The translations under genes were made by a program, and so were the position numbers. The notes beneath the pieces are model-generated. The model searched no databases. It saw nothing but the letters and a program-made list of their open reading frames with translations, and had not been told where the DNA came from. 45,814 bases of DNA from Pseudomonadales bacterium (GTDB lineage Bacteria > Pseudomonadota > Gammaproteobacteria > Pseudomonadales > Azotimanducaceae), in NCBI GenBank assembly GCA_023300545.1, contig JALZVT010000088.1, forward strand, positions 1-45,814. Direction: 5' to 3'. The first letter of the stretch is position 1. Each line of letters begins with the position of its first letter. Below are positions 1 through 8,357 of the stretch, piece after piece.

Positions 1-1102
1 ACTTCAAAAAACTCGCTTGCAATGCCAACGCACGGCTCGCGTCCTGAACAAGCTCATCCATAACATCCTGTACCGGCCGTACTCGGTCAAAGTAACCGAT
101 GCTCTGCCCTGCCCCAGAATGTATCAGTGGCTCGACATCATGCTCATCAATAGCGCCCAGCAAATCACCCACTAACACATCCTGAAAGGGCATTTTCAAA
201 GGTTCTGGTGCATCCGGGCGCTCCCACAACTCGCTCCAGCCCGAGCGCACCATCCGAAATGTTTTCCCGCTTTCTGACCTCGAAATCACCGTATCGCCAC
301 TGCCTGCCGCGGCCAGCTTCTCAACGTTAACCGGGTGCATGTGATCCATATGTTCATCGGTGAGCAACCAGGCAGTCCCCATCCAGACACCTTGCGCGCC
401 CATCGCCATCGCCGCCGCGATGTGTCGACCGGTTGCGACACCACCCGCAACAAGAACGGGGATGTCGCCAGCGGCATCGACAATCTGCGGCACCAGCGAA
501 TAGGTACCAATAGGACCGGTGTGCGCGCCAGCGTCGTAGCCCTGCGCCACAATAATATCAACGCCCGCCGCCCGAGAGCGCTCTACATGATGTGGTGCAC
601 CAATCAGGGCGAGCGTTGTTTTACCTCGCGACTTAGCTTCCTGCACCGCATCTCTTGGTGCGCCAATACCGCAGGCAAACAGATCAACACTAGAATCCAG
701 CACAGCACGCAGTTGGGCATCTTCAATTTCTTTGCTGCGAATAAAGCGCGTGCGCATACCCGGTTCGCTCGCCTCCGGCACCTTAAATTCTGCAATGGCC
801 TCGGCCACAAACTCTTTGTGCGCCTGAGGTATCTCAGCTTCAATTTCTGCCCGCGAATCGTGCTCTGGCATACCGGGCGGCAACACCAGATCAACCCCAA
901 AAGGTTTGTCACCAACAAGCGATCTAATCTGTTCAAGTTCAGCGGTGATCTCATGCGGAAAACGCCGGGTTGCACCATAGACACCAATACCACCCGCGTT
1001 AGTGATCGCAGCGACTGCGTGCACCGAATGCGCAAAACCAAATATCGGCACCTTGATGCCCATAAGGTCACAGATGGGGGACCATATAGTGGGGTTGGAC
1101 AT
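1..1102 (-). CDS. Nitronate monooxygenase (2-nitropropane dioxygenase family), C-terminus cut by window edge
   Basis: Members are FMN-dependent TIM-barrel enzymes that oxidise alkyl nitronates; some relatives act as enoyl reductases. The protein begins MSNPTIWSPICDLMGIKVPI and runs 367 codons to the window edge without a stop, so its end is missing. The motif GYDAGAHTG, with the family's active-site His, sits near residue 200, and LVAGGVATGRHIAAAMAMGA is the phosphate-binding region of the barrel. The ATG at 1102 is supported by an AAGGAGA ribosome site at 1111-1117, eight bases upstream. It is divergent from the aminotransferase at 1223, leaving 120 bases for both promoters. The substrate cannot be read from sequence. 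Confidence 0.85.
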   Translation of the reverse strand, partial: MSNPTIWSPICDLMGIKVPIFGFAHSVHAVAAITNAGGIGVYGATRRFPHEITAELEQIRSLVGDKPFGVDLVLPPGMPEHDSRAEIEAEIPQAHKEFVAEAIAEFKVPEASEPGMRTRFIRSKEIEDAQLRAVLDSSVDLFACGIGAPRDAVQEAKSRGKTTLALIGAPHHVERSRAAGVDIIVAQGYDAGAHTGPIGTYSLVPQIVDAAGDIPVLVAGGVATGRHIAAAMAMGAQGVWMGTAWLLTDEHMDHMHPVNVEKLAAAGSGDTVISRSESGKTFRMVRSGWSELWERPDAPEPLKMPFQDVLVGDLLGAIDEHDVEPLIHSGAGQSIGYFDRVRPVQDVMDELVQDASRALALQASFLK

Positions 1103-1222
1103 GACGATGCTCTCCTTGAGGTGGGTGGCAGACAGGCATCAGACCGGCCTGAGCGAGTATCTGTTCTGGCACCATGGTGCCCTGTAAGCTGGGTCGAAAC
1201 CAAGCCTACCTATGGAGTCTGT

Positions 1223-2449
1223 GTGACCAACCGTACCAACAAAAATGACCAGGCACTCGTAGCGCGGGCAAAGGCCGTCATACCCAACGGCATGTACGGG
1301 CATATGTCGGTTCAAGCCCGTATGCCTGCCGGCTACCCGCAGTTTATTGAGCGTGCGGATGGCGTGCACTTATGGGACACCGACGGCAATCGCTACATCG
1401 ACCTGATGTGCGCGTTTGGTCCAATGTTACTCGGCTATGGACACCGTTCGGTTGAGGCGGCGGCAGATGCCCAACGTAAACAGCGCAATACGGCTACCGC
1501 TCCGGCCCCAGTGCTAGTCGATCTTGCCGAAGCGCTGGTTCGGCAATTTGCGCACGCCCAATGGTGCGTGTTTGGCAAGAATGGTACAGACGCCACCACA
1601 CTCAGCGTAACCATTGCCCGAGCCACCACGGGCAAACGCAAAATACTCGTTGCTAAAGGCGCTTATCATGGCGCGGCGCCCTGGTGTACACCCGCGCCCG
1701 CTGGCGTGCTGGCCGAAGATCGGGCCCACCTGCTGCACTACGAATTCAACAATGTCGCAAGCCTCACAGCCGCGGCGGCCCAAGCCGGTGATGACCTGGC
1801 AGGCGTTGTGGCTTCTGGATTTTTGCACGACGCCTTTCGGGACCAAGCCGAGCCGACAATCGAGTTCGTCCAGGCAGCTCGCGCGCTGTGCGACAAAACG
1901 GGGGCAGCGTTAATTCTAGATGAAGTGCGCGCCGGCCTGCGCCTGTCGCTCGCCGGCAGCTGGGCTCATCTTGGGGTAGAGCCGGATATCTCAGCCTGGA
2001 GCAAGGCGATTGCCAATGGTCACCCTTTGGCTGCCGTGCTTGGTAACGACAAGTTTAGAAACGGTGCGGAGCAGGTGTATGCGACCGGTTCTTTCTGGTT
2101 TGAAGCCGCGCCAATGGCCGCTGGGCTCGAAACACTGCGCGTCGCCAACGAAGTGGACCTGCCCGCAAAACTAAAAGCCAGCGGCGACCGATTACGGACT
2201 GGATGGCACAGACAGTCCCAGGCTGCGGACTTTAAGCTGCGCCAAACCGGACCGGGATGCATGCCAATGGTGTTATTTGATGATGACCCTAAGCTCGAGA
2301 CGGGCTTCCGCTTTACCGCACTGGCCTTAGATGAAGGTCTGTATTTGCACCCCTGGCACAATATGTTTTTGTCGCTCGCCCATGATGAAGCCGTGATCGA
2401 CGAAGTACTGGAGATTACCGAAAGAGTGTTCGCCCAACTAGCTGACTAA
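1223..2449 (+). CDS. Class III PLP-dependent aminotransferase (glutamate-1-semialdehyde aminomutase-like)
   Basis: This is a 408-residue fold-type I PLP enzyme. The Schiff-base lysine lies in AWSKAIANG, the cofactor Asp in LILDEVRAG, and the phosphate-binding segment in FGKNGTDATT. These match the glutamate-1-semialdehyde aminomutase/omega-aminotransferase group. It is probably not HemL itself: the usual FDEV-x-T-G-F-R segment reads LDEVRAGLR. The frame is open far upstream, but that part lies antisense to the monooxygenase gene and has no family similarity. The GTG at 1223, with GGAG five bases before it, is the best start; an ATG at about 1292 (GMYGHMS) is an alternative. The substrate is unknown. 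The stop overlaps the end of the convergent small ORF by four bases. Confidence 0.8.
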   Translation: MTNRTNKNDQALVARAKAVIPNGMYGHMSVQARMPAGYPQFIERADGVHLWDTDGNRYIDLMCAFGPMLLGYGHRSVEAAADAQRKQRNTATAPAPVLVDLAEALVRQFAHAQWCVFGKNGTDATTLSVTIARATTGKRKILVAKGAYHGAAPWCTPAPAGVLAEDRAHLLHYEFNNVASLTAAAAQAGDDLAGVVASGFLHDAFRDQAEPTIEFVQAARALCDKTGAALILDEVRAGLRLSLAGSWAHLGVEPDISAWSKAIANGHPLAAVLGNDKFRNGAEQVYATGSFWFEAAPMAAGLETLRVANEVDLPAKLKASGDRLRTGWHRQSQAADFKLRQTGPGCMPMVLFDDDPKLETGFRFTALALDEGLYLHPWHNMFLSLAHDEAVIDEVLEITERVFAQLAD

Positions 2450-2706
2450 GCCGGCTCTTCCCGAGTCACCGGAACCTCTACCGTAGGCAGCGGTTGGTTC
2501 TTGGGGGGCTTTCTTTGCGCATGACCGGCAGGCAGCTCACAGTTAACAATAGTGTCGAGCACTTCAAACGCATTGAGGTGACTGAGGCTGCGCTGGGAAC
2601 GAATCATGGTGAAAAAGAAGTCGCTGCACACCGAGTTGGTGACGGTCTTCCCAACGGAAAACTTCACCCACATTCGCTCTACCAATCGTTCTTCACTGTC
2701 TAGCAT
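2446..2706 (-). CDS. Small hypothetical protein (86 aa)
   Basis: I do not recognise this protein. It begins MLDSEERLVERMWVKFSVGK and ends in a Pro/Lys/Glu-rich tail (QRKPPKNQPLPTVEVPVTRE). Codon choice (CTC, CTG, GTG, AAG, ACC) looks like that of neighbouring real genes, which supports coding. No signal peptide, membrane segment or metal motif is visible. The ribosome site before 2706 is poor, and the internal ATG that gives MWVKFSV is a possible later start. It lies 31 bases downstream of the wbpM-like gene on the same strand and ends over the stop of the aminotransferase gene. A plus-strand frame of 69 codons over the same bases is judged a shadow. Confidence 0.45.
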   Translation of the reverse strand: MLDSEERLVERMWVKFSVGKTVTNSVCSDFFFTMIRSQRSLSHLNAFEVLDTIVNCELPAGHAQRKPPKNQPLPTVEVPVTREEPA

Positions 2707-2737
2707 TCGCGCAGTCTAGCAGCCTGTTAACAAAGTA

Positions 2738-4744
2738 TCAGCGCTCGCCAGGACGAAAGGGCACAACGTCAGCGCCCTCCCTATCAGCAACAACCGAGCT
2801 GGTGAGATCAACAAGCTGCTCGGACAGGTCAGCCCCATCAACCAGCTTATCCACGAACAGGCGGATCGCCTCATAGTCATAGGCCTCACAGGCTTGCTCG
2901 AGCGTGTTCAGCGCACCGCGCAATTCAGCCCAGGGCACAAACACTTCCTCAGCCCGCATGATCTTACGGTGGTCAGTTCCTGCCGCAGCCTCGCCCATCA
3001 ATAGCTCTTCGTAGAGCTTCTCACCTGGCTGCAGCCCGGTGATCTCAATTGCGATATCGCCGTCAGGCGCCTCTTCAGTTTTAGGTCGAAAGCCTTTCAG
3101 GCGAATCATGCGTTTGGCCAGATCCAAAATACGGATGGGTGTGCCCATGTCGAGCAAAAACACATCACCGCCTTTGGCCATACTGGAGGCCTGTAGCACC
3201 AGCTGCGCCGCCTCGGGAATAGTCATGAAATAACGGGTAACTTCCGCATGGGTGACCGTAACCGGGCCACCCTGCTCGATCTGCTCAAGAAACAAGGGAA
3301 CAACCGAGCCAGAGGAACCCAGTACGTTGCCAAACCGCACCATCGAGAAGGTGGTGCGCTGGGTCGTCTCTTGCAGAGCCTGCAATACCATCTCGGCCAG
3401 CCGCTTGGTCGCGCCCATAACACTGGTCGTGCGCACGGCCTTATCAGTGCTGATGAGAATGAAGTTGTCGACCTTGGCGTTGATGGCTGCTTCGGCTGCG
3501 TAGAGGGTGCCAAAGGTGTTGTTCATGATGCCTGGAATCACGTTACGTTCGACAAGGCTAACGTGCTTGTAAGCGGCTGCATGATAAACCGTGTTAACGC
3601 TATAGCTAATCATGGTGCGCTCCATCAGCGCGCGGTTAGTCACCGAGCCTAGCACCGCCACAATGGTCACCGGCAACTCGAGCCGCCGGGTGATTTCCAT
3701 CATCTGTTTATGCGCTTCATACAGCCCAAATTCTGACTGGTCGAGCATTACCAGTGTGCTTGGCCGTTGCGCAACGATTTGCCGACATAATTCAGAACCA
3801 ATCGAACCGCCTGCGCCCGTCACCATGACGGACTGATTTTCTACCGAGCCACGCAACAGGTGAGTGAGCGGCTCTACGGCATCGCGCCCTAGCAAATCTT
3901 GTACTTCAACTTCACGCGCATTCAACAATGAATCGCGCCCCGACAGAAGCTCTGTCATATCAGGAATGAGTCGAACGTGGACCGCGTGAGGTTCCAGCGT
4001 GCGCAGTATTCGAGCTCGCCTCGAGGTCGCCACACTCGATACCGTAACCAACACTTCGCGGACTCGTTCTTTCTCGAGTACGTAAGCCAATTGCTCTGGC
4101 GGATACACAAACACGCCATCAATGTAGTTACCCTGCACCGCGGGCTGGTCATCAATAAACGCAACCACCTCCAGCAGCGCTTGAGTGCGAGAAGCGCGTA
4201 CCAGTTCAGCGCCGTTAGAACCCGCGCCCCAAACAATTACCGGCACGCGAACACCTTCGCTATGCAACCGCCAGGTGAACAACCCTCGAACGGCAAAACG
4301 AGTGCCCGCGACATAGGCCAGCGCCAGCATCCAGAAAATGATCGGCACGGAACGAGGAAAGCCTCGCAAGGGAATGAGGTAAGCAACTGCTGCAATCACC
4401 AGACCGGTGACGGTTACACCCTTGACCACCGTGAAGAAGGCATCAGGACCAACAAAGCGCACCACCTGTCGATACAAACCGAGGCGGCCAAACACCGGAA
4501 TACAGACCAGAGCAGCCACCACAAAAGCGGGCCAAAAATGCGCCACCTCAGGGTTAATCTGGCCTAAACGTAACGCAAAGGCAGCCCACAGAGCCAGGGG
4601 CAAAGCCACGCTATCTGTCATTACCGCAATGGCTTGCTTCTGGCGGCGGCCGAGCTTATCGAGCACGCGACTCCGCAACGAGAAACCGCGGCTGGCCCGT
4701 GCTGCAAATCGCGCAGCGGCATTGTGTCTGAGGCGTCTGTTCAT
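2738..4744 (-). CDS. wbpM: Membrane-bound UDP-sugar 4,6-dehydratase, WbpM/CapD family
   Basis: WbpM-type enzymes dehydrate UDP-GlcNAc at C4/C6, the first step toward 6-deoxy amino sugars of O-antigens and capsules. The 668-residue protein has the expected layout: about four membrane helices in residues 40-150, a first Rossmann domain starting VWGAGSNGAELV (about 171), and a catalytic SDR domain with GAGGSIGSEL at 310-319. The segment ISTDKAV...VMGATKR (431-448) has Met443 in place of the usual SDR tyrosine with Lys447 kept, as known for WbpM/FlaA1 relatives. It is the last glycan gene of the minus-strand cluster, 56 bases after the WbpL-type gene, matching the wbpL-wbpM order of the Pseudomonas O-antigen locus. 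The exact sugar product is inferred. Confidence 0.87.
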   Translation of the reverse strand: MNRRLRHNAAARFAARASRGFSLRSRVLDKLGRRQKQAIAVMTDSVALPLALWAAFALRLGQINPEVAHFWPAFVVAALVCIPVFGRLGLYRQVVRFVGPDAFFTVVKGVTVTGLVIAAVAYLIPLRGFPRSVPIIFWMLALAYVAGTRFAVRGLFTWRLHSEGVRVPVIVWGAGSNGAELVRASRTQALLEVVAFIDDQPAVQGNYIDGVFVYPPEQLAYVLEKERVREVLVTVSSVATSRRARILRTLEPHAVHVRLIPDMTELLSGRDSLLNAREVEVQDLLGRDAVEPLTHLLRGSVENQSVMVTGAGGSIGSELCRQIVAQRPSTLVMLDQSEFGLYEAHKQMMEITRRLELPVTIVAVLGSVTNRALMERTMISYSVNTVYHAAAYKHVSLVERNVIPGIMNNTFGTLYAAEAAINAKVDNFILISTDKAVRTTSVMGATKRLAEMVLQALQETTQRTTFSMVRFGNVLGSSGSVVPLFLEQIEQGGPVTVTHAEVTRYFMTIPEAAQLVLQASSMAKGGDVFLLDMGTPIRILDLAKRMIRLKGFRPKTEEAPDGDIAIEITGLQPGEKLYEELLMGEAAAGTDHRKIMRAEEVFVPWAELRGALNTLEQACEAYDYEAIRLFVDKLVDGADLSEQLVDLTSSVVADREGADVVPFRPGER

Positions 4745-4800
4745 TCTGCTAGCCGGCCCAATCCGGGCTAAATCCTTGTTCCCTTAGATGAATTATGGCG

Positions 4801-5931
4801 CTAATTGTATTTATTGCTACTGGCATCCACCAACTGACCGGCCTTGAGCGCAACACACCCCAAAGCTAAGGGCACACAGGCCAGCAGCACGATCCACCAG
4901 AGGCGCAAATCCAGCACGGCCCAGCCTTGGTGGCCCACCTGGCCGCTCATACCAGCGACCCCAGCTGCACTAAGATCAACCAGATACATTGACCGGCACC
5001 ACCACACCAATGGCCACTGCCAGAACACAAATAAGGCGAGATAACCCGCCGTGGTGTGTCGATGCCCAAAGCGGTCAGCCAATCGCTGGTAGAGGTGACT
5101 TCTGTGCCCTTGCGTGAATTTTTGACCTGTGACGATTCTCACACAAAGGGTGTAACTGGCGTCAAACCAGAAGGCACTCAACAGCACCAAACTCGCGACG
5201 AACGGTAGCCCACCAACAAACGCCAGCTGCAGGGCCAACAAACCAATGAGGTAGCCCCAGAAAGCACTGCCTACGTCCCCCATGAATATGCGGGCGGGCG
5301 CAACGTTGAAGACAGCAAATCCAAGGCTCGTCGCCACTCCGGCCCAAAGCACGCCGTTTAGCCACCCGGGGTCACCCAGCATAAAGAACAGCGCCGCCAG
5401 ACAATAGCTGCCGCTTTGCGCGGTGGCGATGCCATCGATGCCGTCCATAAAATTAAACAGGTTGATGAACCAGGTCAGGCCAAGCAGCAAGACAAGCCAA
5501 ATCAGAGGCTCAGTCAGCTGCGCCATGCCGCCGGATACAGGCTCAGTGCTGAGCGCCTCAACGGCACCCAGCACCCACAGCACCGTAGCCACAATCACCG
5601 ACTGGAGTAACAAGCGCAGACGAGCCGAGAGCTCCAGCACGTCATCTGCCAATCCCAGCAGTGCAATGCCGAGCCCACCACCAGCAAGCCATCCGGCGGT
5701 GTTAACCCCTAGTACAAAATAGCCCAGCAATACGGCCAACAAGACCACCACGATCGCCACCCCACCGCCTGTCGGGGTCGGCAGACTGTGCGAGCTGCGG
5801 GCATTCGGCATTGCGAGGAGCGCTCTGTTCGCGCCAAACTTCAACCAACCAGCGAGCAACGCAGTAGTGACAATAAAACTGCCGAGGGCAACAAGAGCAA
5901 GCCAGATGTCCGCGCTGTCAACTAAGCTCAA
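4801..5931 (-). CDS. wbpL: Undecaprenyl-phosphate sugar-1-phosphate transferase (WbpL/WecA family, GT4-type)
   Basis: This integral membrane enzyme should load the first N-acetylated sugar phosphate onto undecaprenyl phosphate, starting O-antigen or related glycan synthesis. The 376-residue protein has about ten hydrophobic segments. It shows the family signatures LGLADDVLE (Mg-binding Asp pair), NLFNFMDGIDGIA (catalytic Asp region), IFMGDVGSAF, and the cytoplasmic loop KFTQGHRSHLYQRL typical of the WbpL branch. The start is TTG at 5931, supported by GGAG eight bases upstream; no suitable ATG lies before the conserved N-terminal segment MPNARSSHS. The GT4 gene ends 17 bases upstream, so the two are surely co-transcribed. 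A WecA-like role in a different glycan cannot be excluded. Confidence 0.85.
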   Translation of the reverse strand: MSLVDSADIWLALVALGSFIVTTALLAGWLKFGANRALLAMPNARSSHSLPTPTGGGVAIVVVLLAVLLGYFVLGVNTAGWLAGGGLGIALLGLADDVLELSARLRLLLQSVIVATVLWVLGAVEALSTEPVSGGMAQLTEPLIWLVLLLGLTWFINLFNFMDGIDGIATAQSGSYCLAALFFMLGDPGWLNGVLWAGVATSLGFAVFNVAPARIFMGDVGSAFWGYLIGLLALQLAFVGGLPFVASLVLLSAFWFDASYTLCVRIVTGQKFTQGHRSHLYQRLADRFGHRHTTAGYLALFVFWQWPLVWWCRSMYLVDLSAAGVAGMSGQVGHQGWAVLDLRLWWIVLLACVPLALGCVALKAGQLVDASSNKYN

Positions 5932-5948
5932 AGCGGCGGCTCCGAACG

Positions 5949-7124
5949 CTAACGCGATTGCTCGCGCGAAGCGGCTTGCCGCTCTGGCTTGGTCAACGGT
6001 CGCCTTAACAATTGCTGGTAAACCACAAAGGTATCGCGCACCACATCTTCTACCCGGAACACCGCCTCGGCCTTAGATCTCGCGGCTCGAGCCAAGCGTG
6101 CCCGTAATCCGGCGTCGTTGCCCATACGAACCATGGCGGCCGTCAGGTCTTCAACATCTCTAGGTTCAACAACAAGGCCGGTCACTCCATCAGTAACCAC
6201 CTCAAGGCAGCCCGCCACTCGAGACGTAATAATCGCCCGTTGTGATGCCGCGGCTTCAAGCAATGTCTTTGGCAGACCCTCGCGATAATAGGATGGCAGC
6301 ACCAGCACATGGCTAAGTTTGAGTACTTCGGAAACGTCCTCACGGTGTCCCAACCAATGGATCACACCTTCAGAATCCCAGGCCATCAACTCATCGACGG
6401 TAAGCGAGGTCGGATTACCGGGATCAACGTCACCGACCAACCAAAAATTCCAGTTGGAGTAGTTGCTGCGTAGCCGCTTGGCGGCTTCAACAAATTCGCC
6501 AACGCCCTTGTCACGCAACATGCGCGCGATCAACACAAAGACAATCTCGTTGGTCTGAGGTTCGGGTGTCGCCTCAAACGCTTCTAGATCTACGCCTGAC
6601 CCTCGAATGAGCACCACCTGCTCGCGCTCAACCAGTGAATTCGACAGAAATGCCCCGCGGTCTTCGCGGTTCTGAAAAATCACCCGCATGTTGGGGTGCG
6701 ACATGGCAAATCGGTATAACTGAAAAACTAGCCAGCGCCGTATGCGTGCACGGTTACCTCGACGAGTAAACACAAAGCCCATACCCGGAACGGCGTTTAC
6801 AACACCGGCAACACCGGCCAATCGCGCGGCAACCGTGCCATAAAGTACTGGCTTTATGGTGACGTGGTGCACCAGATCAGGTTGTAACTTTTTATACAGA
6901 GCCAGCAACTTAAAGAAGGTGCGCAGCTCGGCAATCGGATTAGTGCCACTGCGCGACATAGGTACCGTGACATGATCAATACCGTGCTCTTCCAGACGAT
7001 GCTCACCCGTATTTTCCCCACAGATCAGCACCACGTTTGCGCCACGATCAAGTGCTTCTCGTGCGAGCCACAGTCGATGCGACAAAAAGAAGCTTGCTTC
7101 GTTTACGACATAAACAATTTTCAC
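5949..7124 (-). CDS. Glycosyltransferase, GT4 family (GT-B fold)
   Basis: A 391-residue cytoplasmic retaining glycosyltransferase. The N-terminal half opens MKIVYVVNEASFFLSHRL, a shape common in GT4 enzymes that act on lipid-linked sugars (PglA/WbpT-like). The C-terminal GT1 domain carries the E-x7-E signature as EGLPKTLLEAAA near residue 285, with R and K of the phosphate site in IARMLRDKG. The ATG overlaps the stop of the upstream glycosyltransferase by four bases (ATGA), indicating translational coupling. With WbpL downstream, it probably adds the second or third sugar of the repeat unit. Donor and acceptor are not predictable from sequence. Confidence 0.85.
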   Translation of the reverse strand: MKIVYVVNEASFFLSHRLWLAREALDRGANVVLICGENTGEHRLEEHGIDHVTVPMSRSGTNPIAELRTFFKLLALYKKLQPDLVHHVTIKPVLYGTVAARLAGVAGVVNAVPGMGFVFTRRGNRARIRRWLVFQLYRFAMSHPNMRVIFQNREDRGAFLSNSLVEREQVVLIRGSGVDLEAFEATPEPQTNEIVFVLIARMLRDKGVGEFVEAAKRLRSNYSNWNFWLVGDVDPGNPTSLTVDELMAWDSEGVIHWLGHREDVSEVLKLSHVLVLPSYYREGLPKTLLEAAASQRAIITSRVAGCLEVVTDGVTGLVVEPRDVEDLTAAMVRMGNDAGLRARLARAARSKAEAVFRVEDVVRDTFVVYQQLLRRPLTKPERQAASREQSR

Positions 7125-8314
7125 GGCGTCGCACCGAAGCTGGTGGGCGCTGAAAAGTTCGTATGTACTTCGTTATAGAGCGCACGATAGCGATCGTGAC
7201 AGACATCAAGTGAGTAGTTTGAGCGCAGGTGCTGCAGGTTGCTGTCGATGAGTGCCTCGCGCTCCGCGGCGTCGAGATTCAACACCGCCAGTAATTTTTC
7301 GCGCAACGCAGCAGAATCGCCAGGCGCAACCAGCCACTCATCAGCGCCAATACATCGTGGCGCGTCGCCAACCCGAGTTGCAACAACGGGTACCGAGCTG
7401 GCCATCGCTTCAAGCAACACGTTTGGTGTACCTTCGCCAAAAAGAGAGGGCAAAACCAACGCACTGAATTGTGTATACACAGACGCGACCGCATCGACTA
7501 AGCCCAACCGGGTCACTCGCTCAGGGCAACCAACACGAGCGATGAGCGCCGACAGGTCTGCGTTATCATCCGTCATGCCGCTGCCCGCAAGCATGAGCTC
7601 GCAAGGCAACTCAGATTGCATTGCCGCGTGTGCCGTGAGCAAGGTCGCAATGCCTTTCATCGGGTGAAAGCGTGCAACACATCCCAACACTGGGACAGAT
7701 GGGGTACGCGCAAAGGCGCCACTCGACGGAGTCGATGCGGTGGCCGAATGCAGGTATGAAGAAAAATAGTTAATGTCGACGCCGTTGGGAATGATCATCG
7801 ATGGCTTTTTACCGTAACCAAAGCTCGCATGAGTACTCCAGCCCGAGTACGAATTATATACCACCCGCTTCGGTTCGTAGCAGGCCATGCGTCCCAATCG
7901 AATAACAAGCTTCAGCCCAGGGGCTTCGGCCTTGGGCTGCTCGAGAGAATGACGGATCGACCAGATCACCGGCACGCCAAGTCGCCAGCCGATATAGGAC
8001 GCAACCAGGTTACCGTGGTACATCCAACCTTGGATTACATCTGGAGCATAGTCGCGAGCATACGCCATTAGGTCGTTAAGAGCGGCGAAAAGGCCGGTCT
8101 TCACATCAAACACAGCAGGTGGCGAGGCAAACTGCGGCGCCAGATCAGCCGCGCTGGTCAGGCTGGCTACCCGCATCAAATTGGCTTCCGACGGGTCGCC
8201 TAGGCCAGCGTCTGATGCCGCCAGGGACACTGAGTCACAGGCACGCACCAACTGCAGCAAACTGCGCTCAGCACCGCCTGCACCCAGACCGCTTGTAATA
8301 TGAAGTACCCGCAT
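7121..8314 (-). CDS. Glycosyltransferase, GT4 family
   Basis: A 397-residue GT-B glycosyltransferase. The frame is open to 8410, but the protein start MRVLHITSGLGAGGAERSL is the classic N-terminal strand and glycine loop of GT4 enzymes, so I place the start at the ATG at 8314. The longer form would run over the end of the upstream gene. The C-terminal domain has GEGTPNVLLEAMASS, the E-x7-E motif, near residue 315. No good ribosome site precedes 8314, so the start remains somewhat open. It lies 43 bases after the asparagine-synthetase-like gene and overlaps the next glycosyltransferase by four bases, so all are likely one operon. Confidence 0.83.
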   Translation of the reverse strand: MRVLHITSGLGAGGAERSLLQLVRACDSVSLAASDAGLGDPSEANLMRVASLTSAADLAPQFASPPAVFDVKTGLFAALNDLMAYARDYAPDVIQGWMYHGNLVASYIGWRLGVPVIWSIRHSLEQPKAEAPGLKLVIRLGRMACYEPKRVVYNSYSGWSTHASFGYGKKPSMIIPNGVDINYFSSYLHSATASTPSSGAFARTPSVPVLGCVARFHPMKGIATLLTAHAAMQSELPCELMLAGSGMTDDNADLSALIARVGCPERVTRLGLVDAVASVYTQFSALVLPSLFGEGTPNVLLEAMASSVPVVATRVGDAPRCIGADEWLVAPGDSAALREKLLAVLNLDAAEREALIDSNLQHLRSNYSLDVCHDRYRALYNEVHTNFSAPTSFGATP

Positions 8315-8357
8315 CGCGCGCGCAGTGTCTGTGCCCGGTCGCCGCTTTGCAAGCGAC

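Noticed and set aside
431-448. WbpM-type Met in place of the SDR tyrosine as an inactivating change (residue numbers of the protein at 2738-4744)
   Set aside because: Met at this place is known for the WbpM/FlaA1 branch, so it is normal for the family.
335-1222. Long 5' extension of the aminotransferase frame
   Set aside because: These codons lie antisense to the nitronate monooxygenase gene, are rich in Arg, His and Asn and match no family; the open frame is a by-product of GC-rich coding DNA.
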